In this document: piece by piece, positions 10,403 through 22,940 of the stretch | Layout: every line of letters begins with the position of its first letter | Numbering within the stretch: position 1 is the first letter of the stretch | NCBI GenBank assembly: GCA_021464245.1 | Contig: JADCRB010000024.1 | Span: 1,056,181 to 1,120,180 of the forward strand | Reading direction: 5' to 3' | From: Carallia brachiata | Lineage: Eukaryota > Streptophyta > Magnoliopsida > Malpighiales > Rhizophoraceae | Length of the DNA: 64,000 bases | Notes under the pieces: model-generated | Told to the model about the DNA's origin: nothing | Databases searched by the model: none | What the model saw: only the letters and a program-made list of their open reading frames with translations | Made by a program: the position numbers and the translations under genes

Positions 10403-13200
10403 TTAATATCTCAGTGCATGTGCGAGAATTGTGCCCATATTTCTGACAGTGTCACATCTAATAGTAAAAGATCTCTTTCGATCTATTTTCTCTTCTCTTT
10501 GTTCTTTTGTCCTATTCTTTTTTGGCCTTTCAGCTTTTCTTTTAAATTTTGGTGGCTGCATCACTAGTACTCTTTTAGCGGGATCTAAATCTGTCTTAGG
10601 CAAAGGATGAATTATCTCCTCATTTGCATCCAAGTACTTCTTTGAGGTGAAGAAATCATCACAATAATCTTCCAAATTTGTTCTAGTGTATCCTGCACAA
10701 GTAGTTACATGTTTGTAGGGGATTCCCAAGACCGTCCACACCCTGCAACTGCAGGTTTTCTTGGCCAAGTTCACAACAAAATTTTCAATCTCATCCATTA
10801 TTTAGAACTCATCCTGACTAGCAGGAATCACCTTCAAATGTCTTGCTTCATTTGATACTGTCTCCAATCTTTTCTTAGTCTCTGGTGTGACCTTTCCCTC
10901 CCAGGTAGAAACCTTTACAAACCTCTTATGCAATGTCAACATTATCTTGATCCTAATATTCTCCAACAAGGTCAGGATAGGTTTGGTTCTAAACTTACCA
11001 ATCTAGTTGTTGAATGACTCAGTCATGTTATTGGTGACATGGTCACATTTCACTTCAATATCATAATTCCACCTACACCATTGGTTAGTTGGAATGTCCC
11101 TCAAATACTTCACTAGCTTGTCATCTCTTTTAGCAATAGCCTCTATCTTTTTCATGGCAGCCATATGTTTCAAACGAGTATAAGACTTACATTTTCTGCA
11201 AAAGAATTTCCTATATTCAACTCCAGGCCAATTTGCTCTAAAGCCATTTTGCTCTCAAATTGGCATACAAGTGTCTAGCACACTTTCTATAGTCAGCCCC
11301 TTCAAAATGATACTTAACAGCATTTATAATTCCTTAAAAGTTGAAAACATTTAGCACTTTATATCATATACACATTTAAATACAAAATCATAATAAGCAA
11401 CAGATAATAATATAAAAAGAAACATGAAGTTGAAATAATATAAAAATAAGCAACAGATATATTTATTTTATACCTTTTGTCTATCAAACATAAAGCTGAG
11501 GGATGTCCCTTCCATAGCAAGTCCAATACTTGTATATAGCAAGTCCAAAAACCAATCTCATAAAGAAATGCACTCCTGCTCTGCAATTGCATATGCAATG
11601 GGAAAAATTCCCTTATTGCCACCTAGTGCAACTGCAACAAGCACACATTTAGGATATAGACCCTTCAAGAAAGCGTCATCTAAACCTATAAAAGGCCTAC
11701 AACCAGCTACAATTCATCAATACAAGCCTTGAATGCAATAAAGATTCTCTTGAAGATTGGTGGAGATGTATCATCCTCATCCCTGTCTACATACCCAAAT
11801 TTCACAATTGATCCAAGATTTGTCTTTAATAACGAATCTGCATACTTGGGCAATTTAAAAAATGAGTCTTTATGATTCCCTTCAATTAGTTCCACTGCCT
11901 TCTATCTACCCCTCCACACTTTCATAAAACTTAATTCAACCTCATAGGGCTCTTTAAGGTGATGATACATTAATGTTGTACTCGTGTCAGGATCTATTCT
12001 AAGAAAAGGCAATAACACTTTTGCAATCCAATTTTTAATTGCTGCCTTTTTTGGTTCTACTCTCACACATGAATGATCACTTTGCAATTTTTTCACCATA
12101 AAAGTGTTGTAACCAAGCAATTTTGATGTCCATATATAAAAGGCACATCAACCATCCTCACACCTTGCACCAACTTGTTCTTTTTTATTCTTAGTATACT
12201 TAATATTTATACCTTCCCACACTGTATATTCCCTAAGCATTTCTCTGAAATGGTAAACAGACTTGAAAATCTATTTTTCTACCAATGTCACTCTCTTTTT
12301 TCATCATACTTAAATGAGATACCTTTCATCTCATAGGTTGGATCACACTTTCTAAGATGAATTTTCTTAGAAACCCCTTCTTCTTCTATAAAAATTTCAC
12401 CATTTGAATCACTTAAATCACTTTTCTCAGTGTTGTCTCCACCATCTTGCATATCCTCATCTTTTACTTCAAATGAAAGTGGCTTTGACTTTCTAGGTTT
12501 CCTACTACTTATCATCATGTTATGCATTTTCTCAGTCTTCTTGTCTCCTATTGGCTTTTTTCCTTTGTTCTTTATTTTTTTTACTCTCTCTGGGTCCATT
12601 GGTGGGGATTGCACTGTTTTTCAACACATGTGTTTAACCCTTTGACTTTTGGCAATGTTTGGCTTTGACTTGGTCTGTGGGGTCACTACAGGTTGGGCTT
12701 CAGTTGCATACATATGGGATGCAAATACATCATTGTTGCTTAGAGGGACAGTTTGACCCACACAATCTTCACCTCCCTCGCGACCAAGTTCCACCTCAGC
12801 CCTAATTCTTCCTCAGAATCATGCCAACTTTCTTCTTCAAAATTATGCTCACTCAATTCAAGAATCAGTCTAACAATTCTAGAATTACTAACATCTTTAT
12901 TAAATGCATCTTGGATTCTTTTATCTGGGAGCTTGTATGGCAGTGGTTCTGTATAAGCATCTTCTTTTAGGTATAAATGCAAAATGTCACTCTTGTTTTC
13001 AGCAACAACTTTCAGCAAGTCAGAATCTCCTTTAATACTAATCCCATCAGTTGGTCTAATAGAAAAGCCAACACATTTTATAGGGACCACTTCATTGCAC
13101 AGAAGCATAAGGTCTAGGAAATATGCATAGTCACTATCACCATAAGCTAAAAAATCCTCTTTGTCTCCAAATGGACCACAATCTTAAACATTGTAGTCCC
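10403..13200 (-). pseudogene. MuDR-type transposase relic
   Basis: Minus-strand fragments lie in transposase order. An acidic N-terminal region (13200-12740 and 12614-12288) is followed by a DNA-binding segment at 12120-11902 (VKKLQSDHSCVRVEPKKAA), a piece at 11895-11707, the CARHLYANLR motif near 11275-11245 typical of MULE transposases, and a SWIM-type zinc finger at 10798-10403 (CSCRVWTVLGIPYKHV) followed by a basic tail. The third SWIM ligand, normally Cys in a P-C-K-H context, is Tyr here. Stops and frame changes separate the pieces, so no functional transposase can be made. Confidence 0.8.
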
Positions 13201-13876
13201 AAATAATGATATCTGTCAACCCACAAACAAACAAACAAACAACCAACAATTAAAAATATAAATAACAAAGTAATAAACATTTACAATCATGTCCTACCAT
13301 AAAGATTTTGCATGGAAAAAGTAAAAGTAATTCACATAAACTAAAACACAACAGACAGAATGGCTCATAAACATTTATGTGATTCGATGTGGCAGAAAAC
13401 ATAACATACAAACAAACAGGAAAAAACAAAAAAACAAAAAAAAATTAACACCCAGAATGGCTTATTGTCTCTAACCCTTAGAAAGTGCTTTGAAAACTCC
13501 TAAAACTCACAAAATCATCAAATAAAGTGCCTTTCGAAGTAGCTAAGTCCAAAAATAGCACAACAATTTAATTTCAAAAACACAAAACAACAAATGACAC
13601 AAAATCATAGCGAAAACAAAACAAAAGAGTGATAAAAAGCATGAATCACAGTTTTGGTTATGATTTTTGACTTTTCGACAGTCAATTTGATGGCAAAAAA
13701 ACAATTTGATTAGAGATTATATTTTAGGTTTGAGGGTTTTGGGAGAGAACGACGATTGCTAAGAGAGATTAGAGTTGTCTTCTGAAAAATTAAAAACTTC
13801 TTTTAAATATATATGAGGGTATATATGTTATTTTACATGTTCCGTCTGTCTTGACTAACGTCTGTTAGTCAAAGGT

Positions 13877-13956
13877 TGTTTTTAGTAGTTTTCAAAAATG
13901 TGGTATGTGTGTGTAAATACGTCATATTTATATGGAGTAAAAGGTAAATACTCGTA
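13877..13956 (-). repeat. MULE right terminal inverted repeat
   Basis: Its reverse complement aligns with the left TIR from 9223 onward (shared TTACCTT, CATATAAATA, CGTATTTACACA, TACTAAAAA). The probable 9-bp target duplication starts at 13957. Confidence 0.75.
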
Positions 13957-15137
13957 GAAAGGTTGGGGAGGCGTCTATTCATTCTATGAATTATGACTCT
14001 CTCCATTGTGAGCTGTCACTTCACGAGAATTCTTTACGATCTATGTTGTCCTTTATGTCTCATTTAATACTCATGTTGGTAGCATTATTTTTCATCACTT
14101 GTACGGTGTATGCTGTATCTTGTAAATAAAAGTTAGAAGTTATTAGTTAATGTTTTCATTCACTATTTTGTATAGAGGGACTCATCATCTGAATATAGAT
14201 GAGTTAGAATGAGATTCTATTATAGATCATTTAAAATAATATTCTGAACGGTAATTTGACATATTTCTATGCAGTTGATTCAAGTTGGAAGCTCTACTTC
14301 GTCACTTTCCCTAGCCAAAAAGTGATGGGAGTCTTTGCCCCAACCTAAACTTGAAAATTTTGATTGAAGTGGGGATATCGGCTTCACAATTTGACAAAAG
14401 AATATCATTCTTATTGTATATCCTTTAATCAACTTTGCGACAAACCTTTTTTTCCGACTAGAAAGAAAAATTATGCATCATCTACTGAGTAATAATTGGC
14501 TAAAATGTTCATCAAACACATATAGTAAACTAAGGAAGTTGTGATTTTTTTTTTGTTTTTTGTTTTTTTAATTTTTTTCATATTGACAACAAAAAATATG
14601 TTTAGAAAATGTTTTATCATTTAAAGTATGAAAATAATTTTTAAGGGAAAAAACGAATGAGGAAAAAAAAAGTTACGATTATTTTTTTAAATTTGTTGAA
14701 GTGTTGCTCATAGGTGAAGATTATAGAGTGATAAGAAACCCCCTCCGTCCAGCTAGTAAGTGATAAAAGAATTTCGTTGTGAAAACATGAGAAATGGACA
14801 CATGAACACACTTTCATTTTGTTAAATCATAATTATTAATTATTATATATAAAAAAAATATGAAAACTATAATTAACAGTTATAATTATATATTTATGTA
14901 GCATACGTTGTCAAATCTATTTTCCATCTCTATTGGTATGCAGTATTTTCTGCAGTAAATACAAGTTATTCAATCACTTATATATTCAGATCGATGCTGT
15001 TCTAAGTGAGTACCGATATTGATTCAAGATCAAGTACATATGCAAGACTTTTCACAATCCTGAAGGCATTCTTAATTTGCAGTGTATATGTGTAACCCCA
15101 CTTTCATATCCTTGTTTTTGTACATATACAACACTCT
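13957..15137. other. Spacer, includes 3' flank of the bHLH gene
   Basis: AT-rich sequence with no supported gene. The right-hand part is expected to hold the 3' UTR of the minus-strand bHLH gene ending at 15138. Confidence 0.5.
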
Positions 15138-18100
15138 TCAGCCACATGGCACATGCTTCGGCTCAGATGGGCTGCTGCGTATGGCTTGTGCGGTCTGACT
15201 GACTTGCTCGCGGTACAGTGATGCCATCTTGTTGTAAAGGTCCATATTCATCGACTTCACAACAAACAAGAAAATAAAATCAAAAATCATTACAAGGGTC
15301 AGTGTTAAAGTTAATTTTTGATGATGGAAGTCTGTTTTAGGTAGAGAATTCGAACTTAAAACGGTGCGTCTTATCTACATAATTCAAAAGTTCACAGTTG
15401 GTTAAATGTTAGAAATTAATTTGAAATGTTAATGTTTCTATGGATTTACTCTGTCACATACTTGTGCTAAACAGGCGCAATATGGATCAGACAAATGGGC
15501 CGAGGCATTGCTGACGGCGGGGACTGGATCTGCAGGCGCTGTCTGGCCGGCTGTTGGGATCATAGGAGGAACCAGGAAGGGCGGAGGAACAAACGCCGGG
15601 GTGGCGGCTGCACAGATGTGGGCGTAGGACGTATGAATGGAGAGAGAGTTTGCGGCGGACCGCCACCGCCACGTGCGACGGTGGTCATGTCGAGCATACC
15701 AATTCCCATTCCCAGGCCACCGGCGGCCATGCCCATACGTGCTAGAAGGGACATTTGATGGAGATATTGTTGCATTCCAAGCGGTACCATAAGTGGGCTC
15801 ATGTTTCTCATTGTACTCATCATTTGCACCTGCGCCTGAAGTTGTTTTAAGTACTCTATCACCTCGTCCAGCATCGAAGCTTTGTCTGTCTGCAAGGTTG
15901 AATTCACAAAATTAATTTCCATTCTCATAAATATAAGTCTGTCTTATTGAATTTTCTTATTCGATATCGGAATTCAAGATAAACAAAGTACACATCCGGA
16001 GATTCTCGGCCGACTTGGTCCAACTGACATGTTAAAATGTTATGAATTCTTTAATATTGTATAACTATAGTGATACTTTGTGTAATAATAAAATGAAGTA
16101 ATAATATGTATTTTTTTTATTTTATATTTTATCAATATAGTTATACAAATTTGAATGTCCATTGCATTATAAATATTTTATTTAAAAATTTTCTTTGAAA
16201 ATGTACCCCTGCCCAAAATCAAGTGGGAATTTTCATCTCTTTATTTTATTAAAATCTTTTCGTCGTTACAACCAAAAACTTAAGCGATTAAATGAGGCCT
16301 AAAAATGAATCGTGTATTAAATATTAGCAGTCACATAAGATGTGATGATTTATCACCTTACTAGCATTGGGAACAAGTTTCTGAAGAGCTTTCATCTTCT
16401 GATTGATCCTGTGCCTTCTTTTCTACACCAACAACAACTCTCAGCAATTAGATCTTACACTGTGCCACGTTGAAAGAAATTAACATAGTTGATATATACG
16501 GTAGATCCTACTTAAATTTCTTGGCTAATACGAACTGATCAAATAAAAAAAAAAATTACCCTTTCGGACTGATTGTGAATGGCTGCAGCTCGGATTCTCC
16601 TGCTTGAGTGCGATCTTGTTGTTTCGGTTTTGGTCTCGCGATCGTCATCTTGGTTTTCCTACATTTATTTGACGCATGACAAAAATTTGTCAATTGTTTA
16701 AGACATGAATAGCCGCGAAGTTACCAATTTTTTGCACTGACGATCATTCTTCACTCCACGAGGACACAAGTCCAATTCCTGTGCCGTAGCCTCAAACATC
16801 AAAGAAAAGTTTTTTTTTTTTTTTTTTCAATCTTAATGCTGGGAAAAAAATTTGTACACAATAAGATAACTTTTAAAAAAAAAAAAAAAAAGTCATTTGG
16901 GTCTGGTTTTAAAAAAAAATGTAACAAGTAAAACCATTATTAGACATTCTTTAGATTGCTTTAGATAAATTTCCCTTGTGGTGTCATTACTTTTGTTTAT
17001 GTGCACTAATTTTTTACATTGATACCCAAAGAATTAACAGAACACAAAGAGAGAATCGTGTTCCAATAATTTTGACCAAAATATGACAAGTAATATTGCA
17101 AAAAGGAATTACCGATCCGACGTGGCAAGCTGAATCATCCTCAGTGGTTTTGTCTTCATGCTCCGGGTAGACTCCAACGAAGCCCACGTCATCGTAGCGG
17201 TGTCATTATCCCTACAATATGTGCCATTGCACTAGCACTAGCACACGCACTAATGTTCACATGTTCTTGCTCTAGATGATGATGACTACGACCGTCGAGA
17301 GCAATTCTCACCCCTCCGGTCGACTCCAACGCTGAGCGTCCATTTCCTAAGAAGGGGACCATCTGCATGCGGTGGTGGCCGGAGGACGTGTCGGTCCAAT
17401 TTCCGGTGGAGGATGTCGCATTTATGTTGGAACTAATTTTGCTGGCTGCGGAGCTTTTTGGGTCACGGTCATGTTGTGGTTGCTGTGTATTATTAAGATT
17501 TTGTTTTTCACTGCGGGTGGCTTGGTGGACTATGGACTCGAGGGTTTCGCCGGACCTACTGGCCCATGTGGGCTTGGTCGGGACGGAATGAACGAGCCCA
17601 CCAAGTCCGTGCATGGCTACCTGCCCGTTTTCCCATGTCAGCTCTGCAACTTCACAATTAGACCTGAGTTTTCAAGTACACACGTCTGTGAATTAATGGC
17701 AATCCTGGGATGACAAAGTCTTGAAATTCTAATAAGAATAAGCATATTATATACTGATGGTAAAAAAAAAGGCTTAGCATTTATAAATAATTAAAAAAAT
17801 TATACATAACAATAAATCTACAAATATATGTGGTGCAAATGAAATTTGTTATTAATAAATGTACTTAATGTTGATATGAATGCATTGACTTGGTTTTATT
17901 TGTATTGAGGGAGGGTTAAACTCATATAATAAGAAATGGAAAAGAGTGTAATAGGAGTTGGACTCTCAATCACACCCTTTACCAGTAAGGTGGTGACTAT
18001 TTTAATTAATACTTAAGTAATTGACTTGATAATTTTAAAATGGTGTTTACATCAGATTTTTTTTTTTTTTTCAATTTGAGTCTCCTAAAAGAGAGGCAAG

Positions 18101-19166
18101 TTAATTAAATAAATACCAAATGTGATGAAGACGCAAAAAAGTTAAGTAGGACTTTATCGAAACAAAGTTTATGTGGAGCTTGATTCTAGGAGACTTAAAA
18201 AGCATTTACACAAAAAATGGATAAACATAGCAAATAATATTCATTGAATGTCCCAAAGTGTAAGTTCCAGCTTGAACTAGTGAACTAAAAAGGAAGCTAG
18301 ACATGATTATATTGGCTTAAATAGATTTGCTTAGTTTTTTTTTTTTTCTAACTATTTTGAATAAATGATACTGTTGGAATGGTTGTTGTCCCACATCAGT
18401 GGGAGAAGTAAAAAATTAAGAGAATATAAATTTGTAAGTATTAGTTAATATAATTCAAATTATTTTATAATACAATAAATTTATCAACTGAAATGAAATG
18501 AATTTGACCTCAATATTTACCGGCCCACCCCCAATAACAACAGATAGAATTAAAGAAAAAAGATATACGCACGCAAATATATGCCAGTCTAACAGAGAAT
18601 TTTTTTGAACAAGGGGTTGAGAAGTATAAAAGGAAAAAAGAGAGCTGGTTTTAAGGATGGACTTAAAGGAATAAGAAGTGAATGTATGAAAGTGGCAGTA
18701 AAAGTATGATTTGATTAAACCTGGAAAAGATACCCTATCAAATGAGGAAATACCCCTGAAAGAATGAAGAAAAACCAAGGCACCACCCACAAATTCTAGG
18801 GAGAAAGTCATTACTTGGACTTGGAAATAAGGCCATTTGGACCAAAATCTTAAAAATGATAATGAAAAATCACAAGTGGGATTCCAACACATAGCAAGAA
18901 AAAGAAAGCAATCATGAGACAACCACACTAAATTGAAAAGGAAAAAGGAATAGAATAAAATATTAAAGATAGATATAAGAAAGAGGCCATCTAGGAAACT
19001 GAAGTTGGCATCTTGCATACATGGGGTTGGAGATAAGAGGAGTAGTAGTAATGGGATTCTGCAATTGATTGTGCACGTGATGAGAAGTTCTGTTTCTTTC
19101 TTCTCCTTCGACTTGTTCTTGTCTTTGGTGCCTTAGGTTCCAACTTGGTACTATACACTGACTCAT
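15138..19166 (-). CDS. UNE10: PIF-subfamily bHLH transcription factor, UNE10/PIF8-like, frameshifted in this sequence
   Basis: Six minus-strand exons: 19166-19021, 17663-17113, 16658-16560, 16422-16357, 15889-15462, 15254-15138; phases agree at every junction. The start MSQCIVPSWNL is the family start, although an in-frame ATG lies upstream at 19256. Exon 2 carries the phytochrome-B-binding APB motif (EVAELTWENGQVAMHGL, core ELxxxxGQ). Exons 3-5 carry the bHLH (about residues 255-310) with the H-E-R G-box-contacting triad in IHNQSERKRR. The end is SMNMDLYNKMASLYREQ. PIFs are nuclear repressors of light responses; UNE10/PIF8 binds phytochromes. Three one-base deletions break the frame: at about 17227 (AA), 17148-17151 (TTTT on plus) and 15598-15601 (GGGG on plus). 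Correcting them gives 469 aa. Confidence 0.92.
18368..18425 (+). repeat. Possible LTR/TRIM end fragment in intron 1 of the bHLH gene
   Basis: Starts TGTTGGAATGG and contains TTGTCCCACATCAGTGGGAG, a motif I recognise from the ends of plant LTR and TRIM elements. No second copy or target duplication was found nearby, so it may be a solo remnant. Confidence 0.35.
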
Positions 19167-20384
19167 GATGCCACTGCTAATGATGATGATATGAATATTA
19201 TTCCTCCTCTCAATGAACAGAAGCCTTTGAATATTTGGGAATTGAGTTTTGGACATACCCTCTCATATTTCCTTGTCCTATGGCCTATGGACCCTTTTTA
19301 TGGTGTCACATTTTTTTTTTCAGAAAAAGTTTTCGGGCATGTAATTATGAGAGCGCATTAGCTATACAGTGATCTGAACTATTGGATTGTGAAAATGTAT
19401 TGAATTTAAAAAAAAAAAATAAATCAACAAATGTCATTAGATTAACTGTATGTCCCTGCGTGCTTCACTAAACTTGTCTATATAGTTTTTTTTTTTTTTT
19501 TATTTGACAGTGGCTTGATGGAGATTTTACACAGAACTTGTGGTAGCAAAGGCAGGCCCTGAGAAAGAATTGGATATGGCCAGCCCCCTCTTCCCTGTTG
19601 CTATTGAGGCAGCTGTGACAAGAGCATTAATTTCACCTTGGGCCATTCTTTTAAGTGCTAGGCCAGTTGTTGGACCAATATGCAAGCTTGATTGAGAAAG
19701 TCCTTTCGGCTCTCCTTGTCATTCCAATAGACTAGCAAAAATCTTCAGATTAGATTGCCAAATTGCGAGATTTTGATGGAAAGGAATATTTCTGACTTCA
19801 AATTATATTGAGGATTACATTGGCTAGAAATTTCACGGGAATAAATGCCAAAGATGCCTTGTCAAACTTTGTACACTGAACTCTTGTCCCACTTGGGTTC
19901 AAAGGAAGCCACAGCAAATTGTCAACGTTTCAGCTCGAAGTCATTAATCAGAATTCTTCTAAGTAGTTACCGCCAGTCCGACAGAGCAATTTTTGGGTTG
20001 ACATTATTCAATTACATCAAAAATAGGAAGCATCCTCTCTTACACCAATGCACACATTACTGTAATATTTAATTTGGCTATCATGCTCTTGCAAAAGCAT
20101 AGAAAAGGGTGTTACGATCATGAATAGGGCCAATTTATGATATGGGACTTAGGGTGAGTCTATGATATGGGACTTAGGTTGCCAATTATCGTATGAAACA
20201 TTTTAAAGGGTTTGATTTAACTTCTAGCGTGCAGCAATGATTCCAGGACTTTTGGCCCATCGGATAGATGCTTTACAAAAGACCTCCGGGTATAGATGGG
20301 ATTGCTGAATGAGTACAGCTAAGTCAGAGACCTTCATGGTTAGTTGTTGGGTGCCATGTCCATTAAACACATTGCATTGTCTAG

Positions 20385-20450
20385 CATCATTATGACTTGG
20401 AGGTCATGGGTTCGATAGCTTAAATAGCCTCTTTGAATAAGACTGTATAT
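20385..20450 (+). repeat. Au-SINE-like fragment
   Basis: Contains GACTTGGAGGTCATGGGTTC followed by GATAG...AATAGCCTCTTTG. This matches the remembered Au SINE core (GACCTGGAGGTCACGGGTTC ... GAAACAGCCTCTTGC), which includes the B box. Only the central part is preserved. Confidence 0.5.
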
Positions 20451-21004
20451 ATTTGACCATTTTTTTTAAATCCCAAAAGGTGGGAATCTCATAGACTAGG
20501 AGCGTCCTGCGTCGCCTCATGTTGCAAGGAAACCATCCATACCTTATTATCGCATGGTAAAACATAGCTATTGCCTTGTTTGCTACTAATTGCAATTAGC
20601 TGTCACACGGCTCGTGTTCAATCCACAGTTTAATGAAGAAAACGAATACAACTCTTGCATGATTTATGTACTGGAACAATAATTGATAGCCAGGGAAATG
20701 ACAGGCCCCGTCTGTCTGGTCAGGTGGTAGTGTTGGAATTTGATAACGAAGCCTGAGAAATCAGATAGCAGATCTAAGAGTGACATTCTTGGTGGATTTG
20801 ACTATTGTTACTGAATTTAGTGGCAGCATTAATGATTGTATGGCCCAAGAGTTGTCCATTTCCTTCTTTTACTGTTTGAACAATAAATTAGCTGTTGTCC
20901 CTTTTGTGCGTACATGTCTTGGTTAAGATCTTGATCAAATATTCCCTGTCTGAAGTGTTCTAAAGCAAGTTGTCCGGCACGCTCTAGCATAGGCCCCAAG
21001 AGTG

Positions 21005-21065
21005 GGTTCAGATGGTTAAGCAGGCTAGGTTCAGTCTAACATATCGCAGGTATGAATCCCGGCCC
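21005..21065 (+). repeat. Possible tRNA-type SINE head
   Basis: GGTTCAGATGGTTAAGCAGG followed about 30 bases later by CAGGTATGAATCCCGG resembles A and B boxes of a tRNA-derived SINE. No tail or target duplication was identified. Confidence 0.35.
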
Positions 21066-21621
21066 CTTCTACTGGTCCTTAGCGAGGTGGCAAATCTATG
21101 CTCCAATGCCTTATTCGCAAAGGTTACCTAAGTTTTGGCCCCAACGTTGGTACAATGAGGAGACCTCTAAATACGAGTGGATGCAAAGAGTGCAATATTC
21201 CCTGCTGGGTATGGGATCATCCCCTCTTGGTACCCATTTTATATATCAATCAGCACTCTCTAGCACAAGTTGTCCAATTCTATCAACCCCATGTCTTGGA
21301 TAGATTATAGATTGTTATGATTTAAGACTAATGTTTCCCACTCTCTATTTACCCAATAGAAAATGGATAGGATCAACAAATCCAGCTTTGTTTATTATTG
21401 GATTTATGGTCTTCTGTAAATCGTGGTGTTTTTACCCTTATTCTGTGTAAATATGTAATCCTTCACACATACACTGCAAGGCTTGCTAATTTAGTTCGGG
21501 AAAATTCACATTGTAAAAGCTATCCTGTTTAACTGGGGGAGATTGGTCTCAATTTAACTCCATCCATTAAAAAAGATAGACCTCTTGTTGCCACAGAGAA
21601 ATTAAGAACTCAATTTCCTAC

Positions 21622-22940
21622 CTTGACTTCTGCATTGTAGAATTTCATTTAATATATCTTCCAACATTTCTCTCTGCTTCTGAGTTTGCAGCATTAAACA
21701 GTCAGGAAATATGCACCAAAAAAAAAGGAAAGATGTATCTTATTTTCATTGGCACTAAGAGAAGGAAAAGGAGAATATAAGTTGAAACTATAACCTTTTT
21801 GTTTCCCATTTCATCTTTAACCTTCAACTCCTTTCTTTAGCCCAAGAAAATATTGACTTCAGCTTGCTATTCCTGAAATTTGCACTACCATGTCAACATG
21901 CTTCTAATTTTGCAGATACCTGAGTATCCCTTCAGCTCTGAAAAGGTCTATTGTTACTGAAGATTCTATTTTTCTGTCTGGCTTGAACTTTGATAAACCA
22001 ATCTTATAATTGAATTCATAGAAGTCGATGGAAAATGCATACCTTTCCCTTTCTCACCAACATAATGACTTGGCTTTATAGCTGAATTAGCTTTCTCTGG
22101 TGCCTTACTACTCTTTTCTTTTGGCCGCTTCATATAACCATCAGCTGTTAGATACTCCACAAATTTGGAGGAGTGGATTAATGAAAGAAACCAGAATAAC
22201 AAAATGAACTATTATAAAGAAGCTTGAAGATCACCTGTTTTTTTTGTATTCTTGGATGTGTGTTGCCTAATTAATTTACTTGAATGTCGATTTCTTGATC
22301 TGGCATCTCTTTGTTGCACTGATTTTTACTCCTAGTGATTTCAGCCTCTTCAAGTGACCAAATTGCAAATGCAGCCGCTGCAATTGCTGTTGAAGATAGG
22401 GAATCCTGGTCTTGATTTATTTGGTCAGAGAATTGTCTCCGCAGCCAGTTCATGTTTTCTATAAAACCACAGTTTTACTGTTTTAGATTTTCCATATTCA
22501 GGATTGGTTCTTTAATCACTGCTTCAAAGATTAGTATGAAACATTAGAATGCATAGCTAATGGATACTGAACAAATCCAGACTTTCCAACCAACAGGAAT
22601 GAAATAGTAAAACAAACTGCAGAAACCAAGTTGTTACCTGGCCTAGTTTTAGAAAAGGTAATATGATTGCAATCTGTGTTTACGTATCAGAAGATGATTC
22701 ATTTTCTGATACTAATAGCCATACACCTAATATACCAGACATAGCCGGCAAACTTTGGAAAAGTATTCACCTTCTTAAAACTAACATGTATAAGGCGGTA
22801 AAATATTTTCTCATGTATGGAGTCAGACAAAAAAACAAGAAAATGTTGGGGGATTAGTGATACCTCCTGTGCCTCACTGAAACTTCCTTTCTCTATTTAC
22901 CTGTTTACCTTTCTCGTCTGATTTGGCCACTTTTTTAAGT
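21622..22940 (-). pseudogene. Partial remorin-like tandem paralog
   Basis: Candidate minus-strand exons: about 22930-22864, resembling exon 2 of the adjacent remorin (same GGAG|GTA donor, but an in-frame TGA); 22458-22280 (NWLRRQFSDQINQDQDSL..AIAAAAFAIWSLEEAE), clearly related to remorin exon 3 (NWFQRQVHWQ..FAAAVAATAFAINLLEEQE); 22144-22043 (KRPKEKSSKAPEKANSA); and a possible exon ending at 21622 (QKQREMLEDILNE). No remorin C-terminal domain follows, and phases do not join cleanly. Either a truncated duplicate or a diverged gene further damaged by the indel errors seen elsewhere. Confidence 0.5.

Larger units (their letters stand above)
9223..13956 (-). mobile_element. Decayed Mutator-like transposable element (MULE) with long TIRs
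   Basis: The first ~80 bases (from 9223) and the reverse complement of the last ~80 bases (from 13956) align over most of their length. Shared blocks are TTACCTT, ATATAAAT/GTATAAAT, GTATTTACACA and GAAA-TACTAAAAA. Flanks carry a probable 9-bp target duplication, GAAAGGTGG (9214-9222) against GAAAGGTTG (13957-13965), with one mismatch. Long TIRs plus a 9-bp TSD are diagnostic of the Mutator superfamily. Inside, minus-strand relics of a MuDR-type transposase and a plus-strand GRF zinc-finger relic lie tail to tail. Multiple stops show the element is no longer autonomous. Confidence 0.85.
19167..21600. other. Spacer and bHLH promoter region
   Basis: Upstream region of the UNE10-like gene followed by repeat-rich spacer with Au-SINE-like sequence (20385-20450) and a tRNA-like SINE head (about 21005-21065). 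Open frames here (for example 19845-20072) show no family features. Confidence 0.45.

Noticed and set aside
15495..15758. Plus-strand frame with Gly/Arg-rich translation
   Set aside because: Antisense shadow of the GC-rich last exons of the UNE10-like gene.
17367..17713. Two plus-strand frames over UNE10 exon 2
   Set aside because: Antisense shadows; the minus strand carries the APB motif and correct splice phases.
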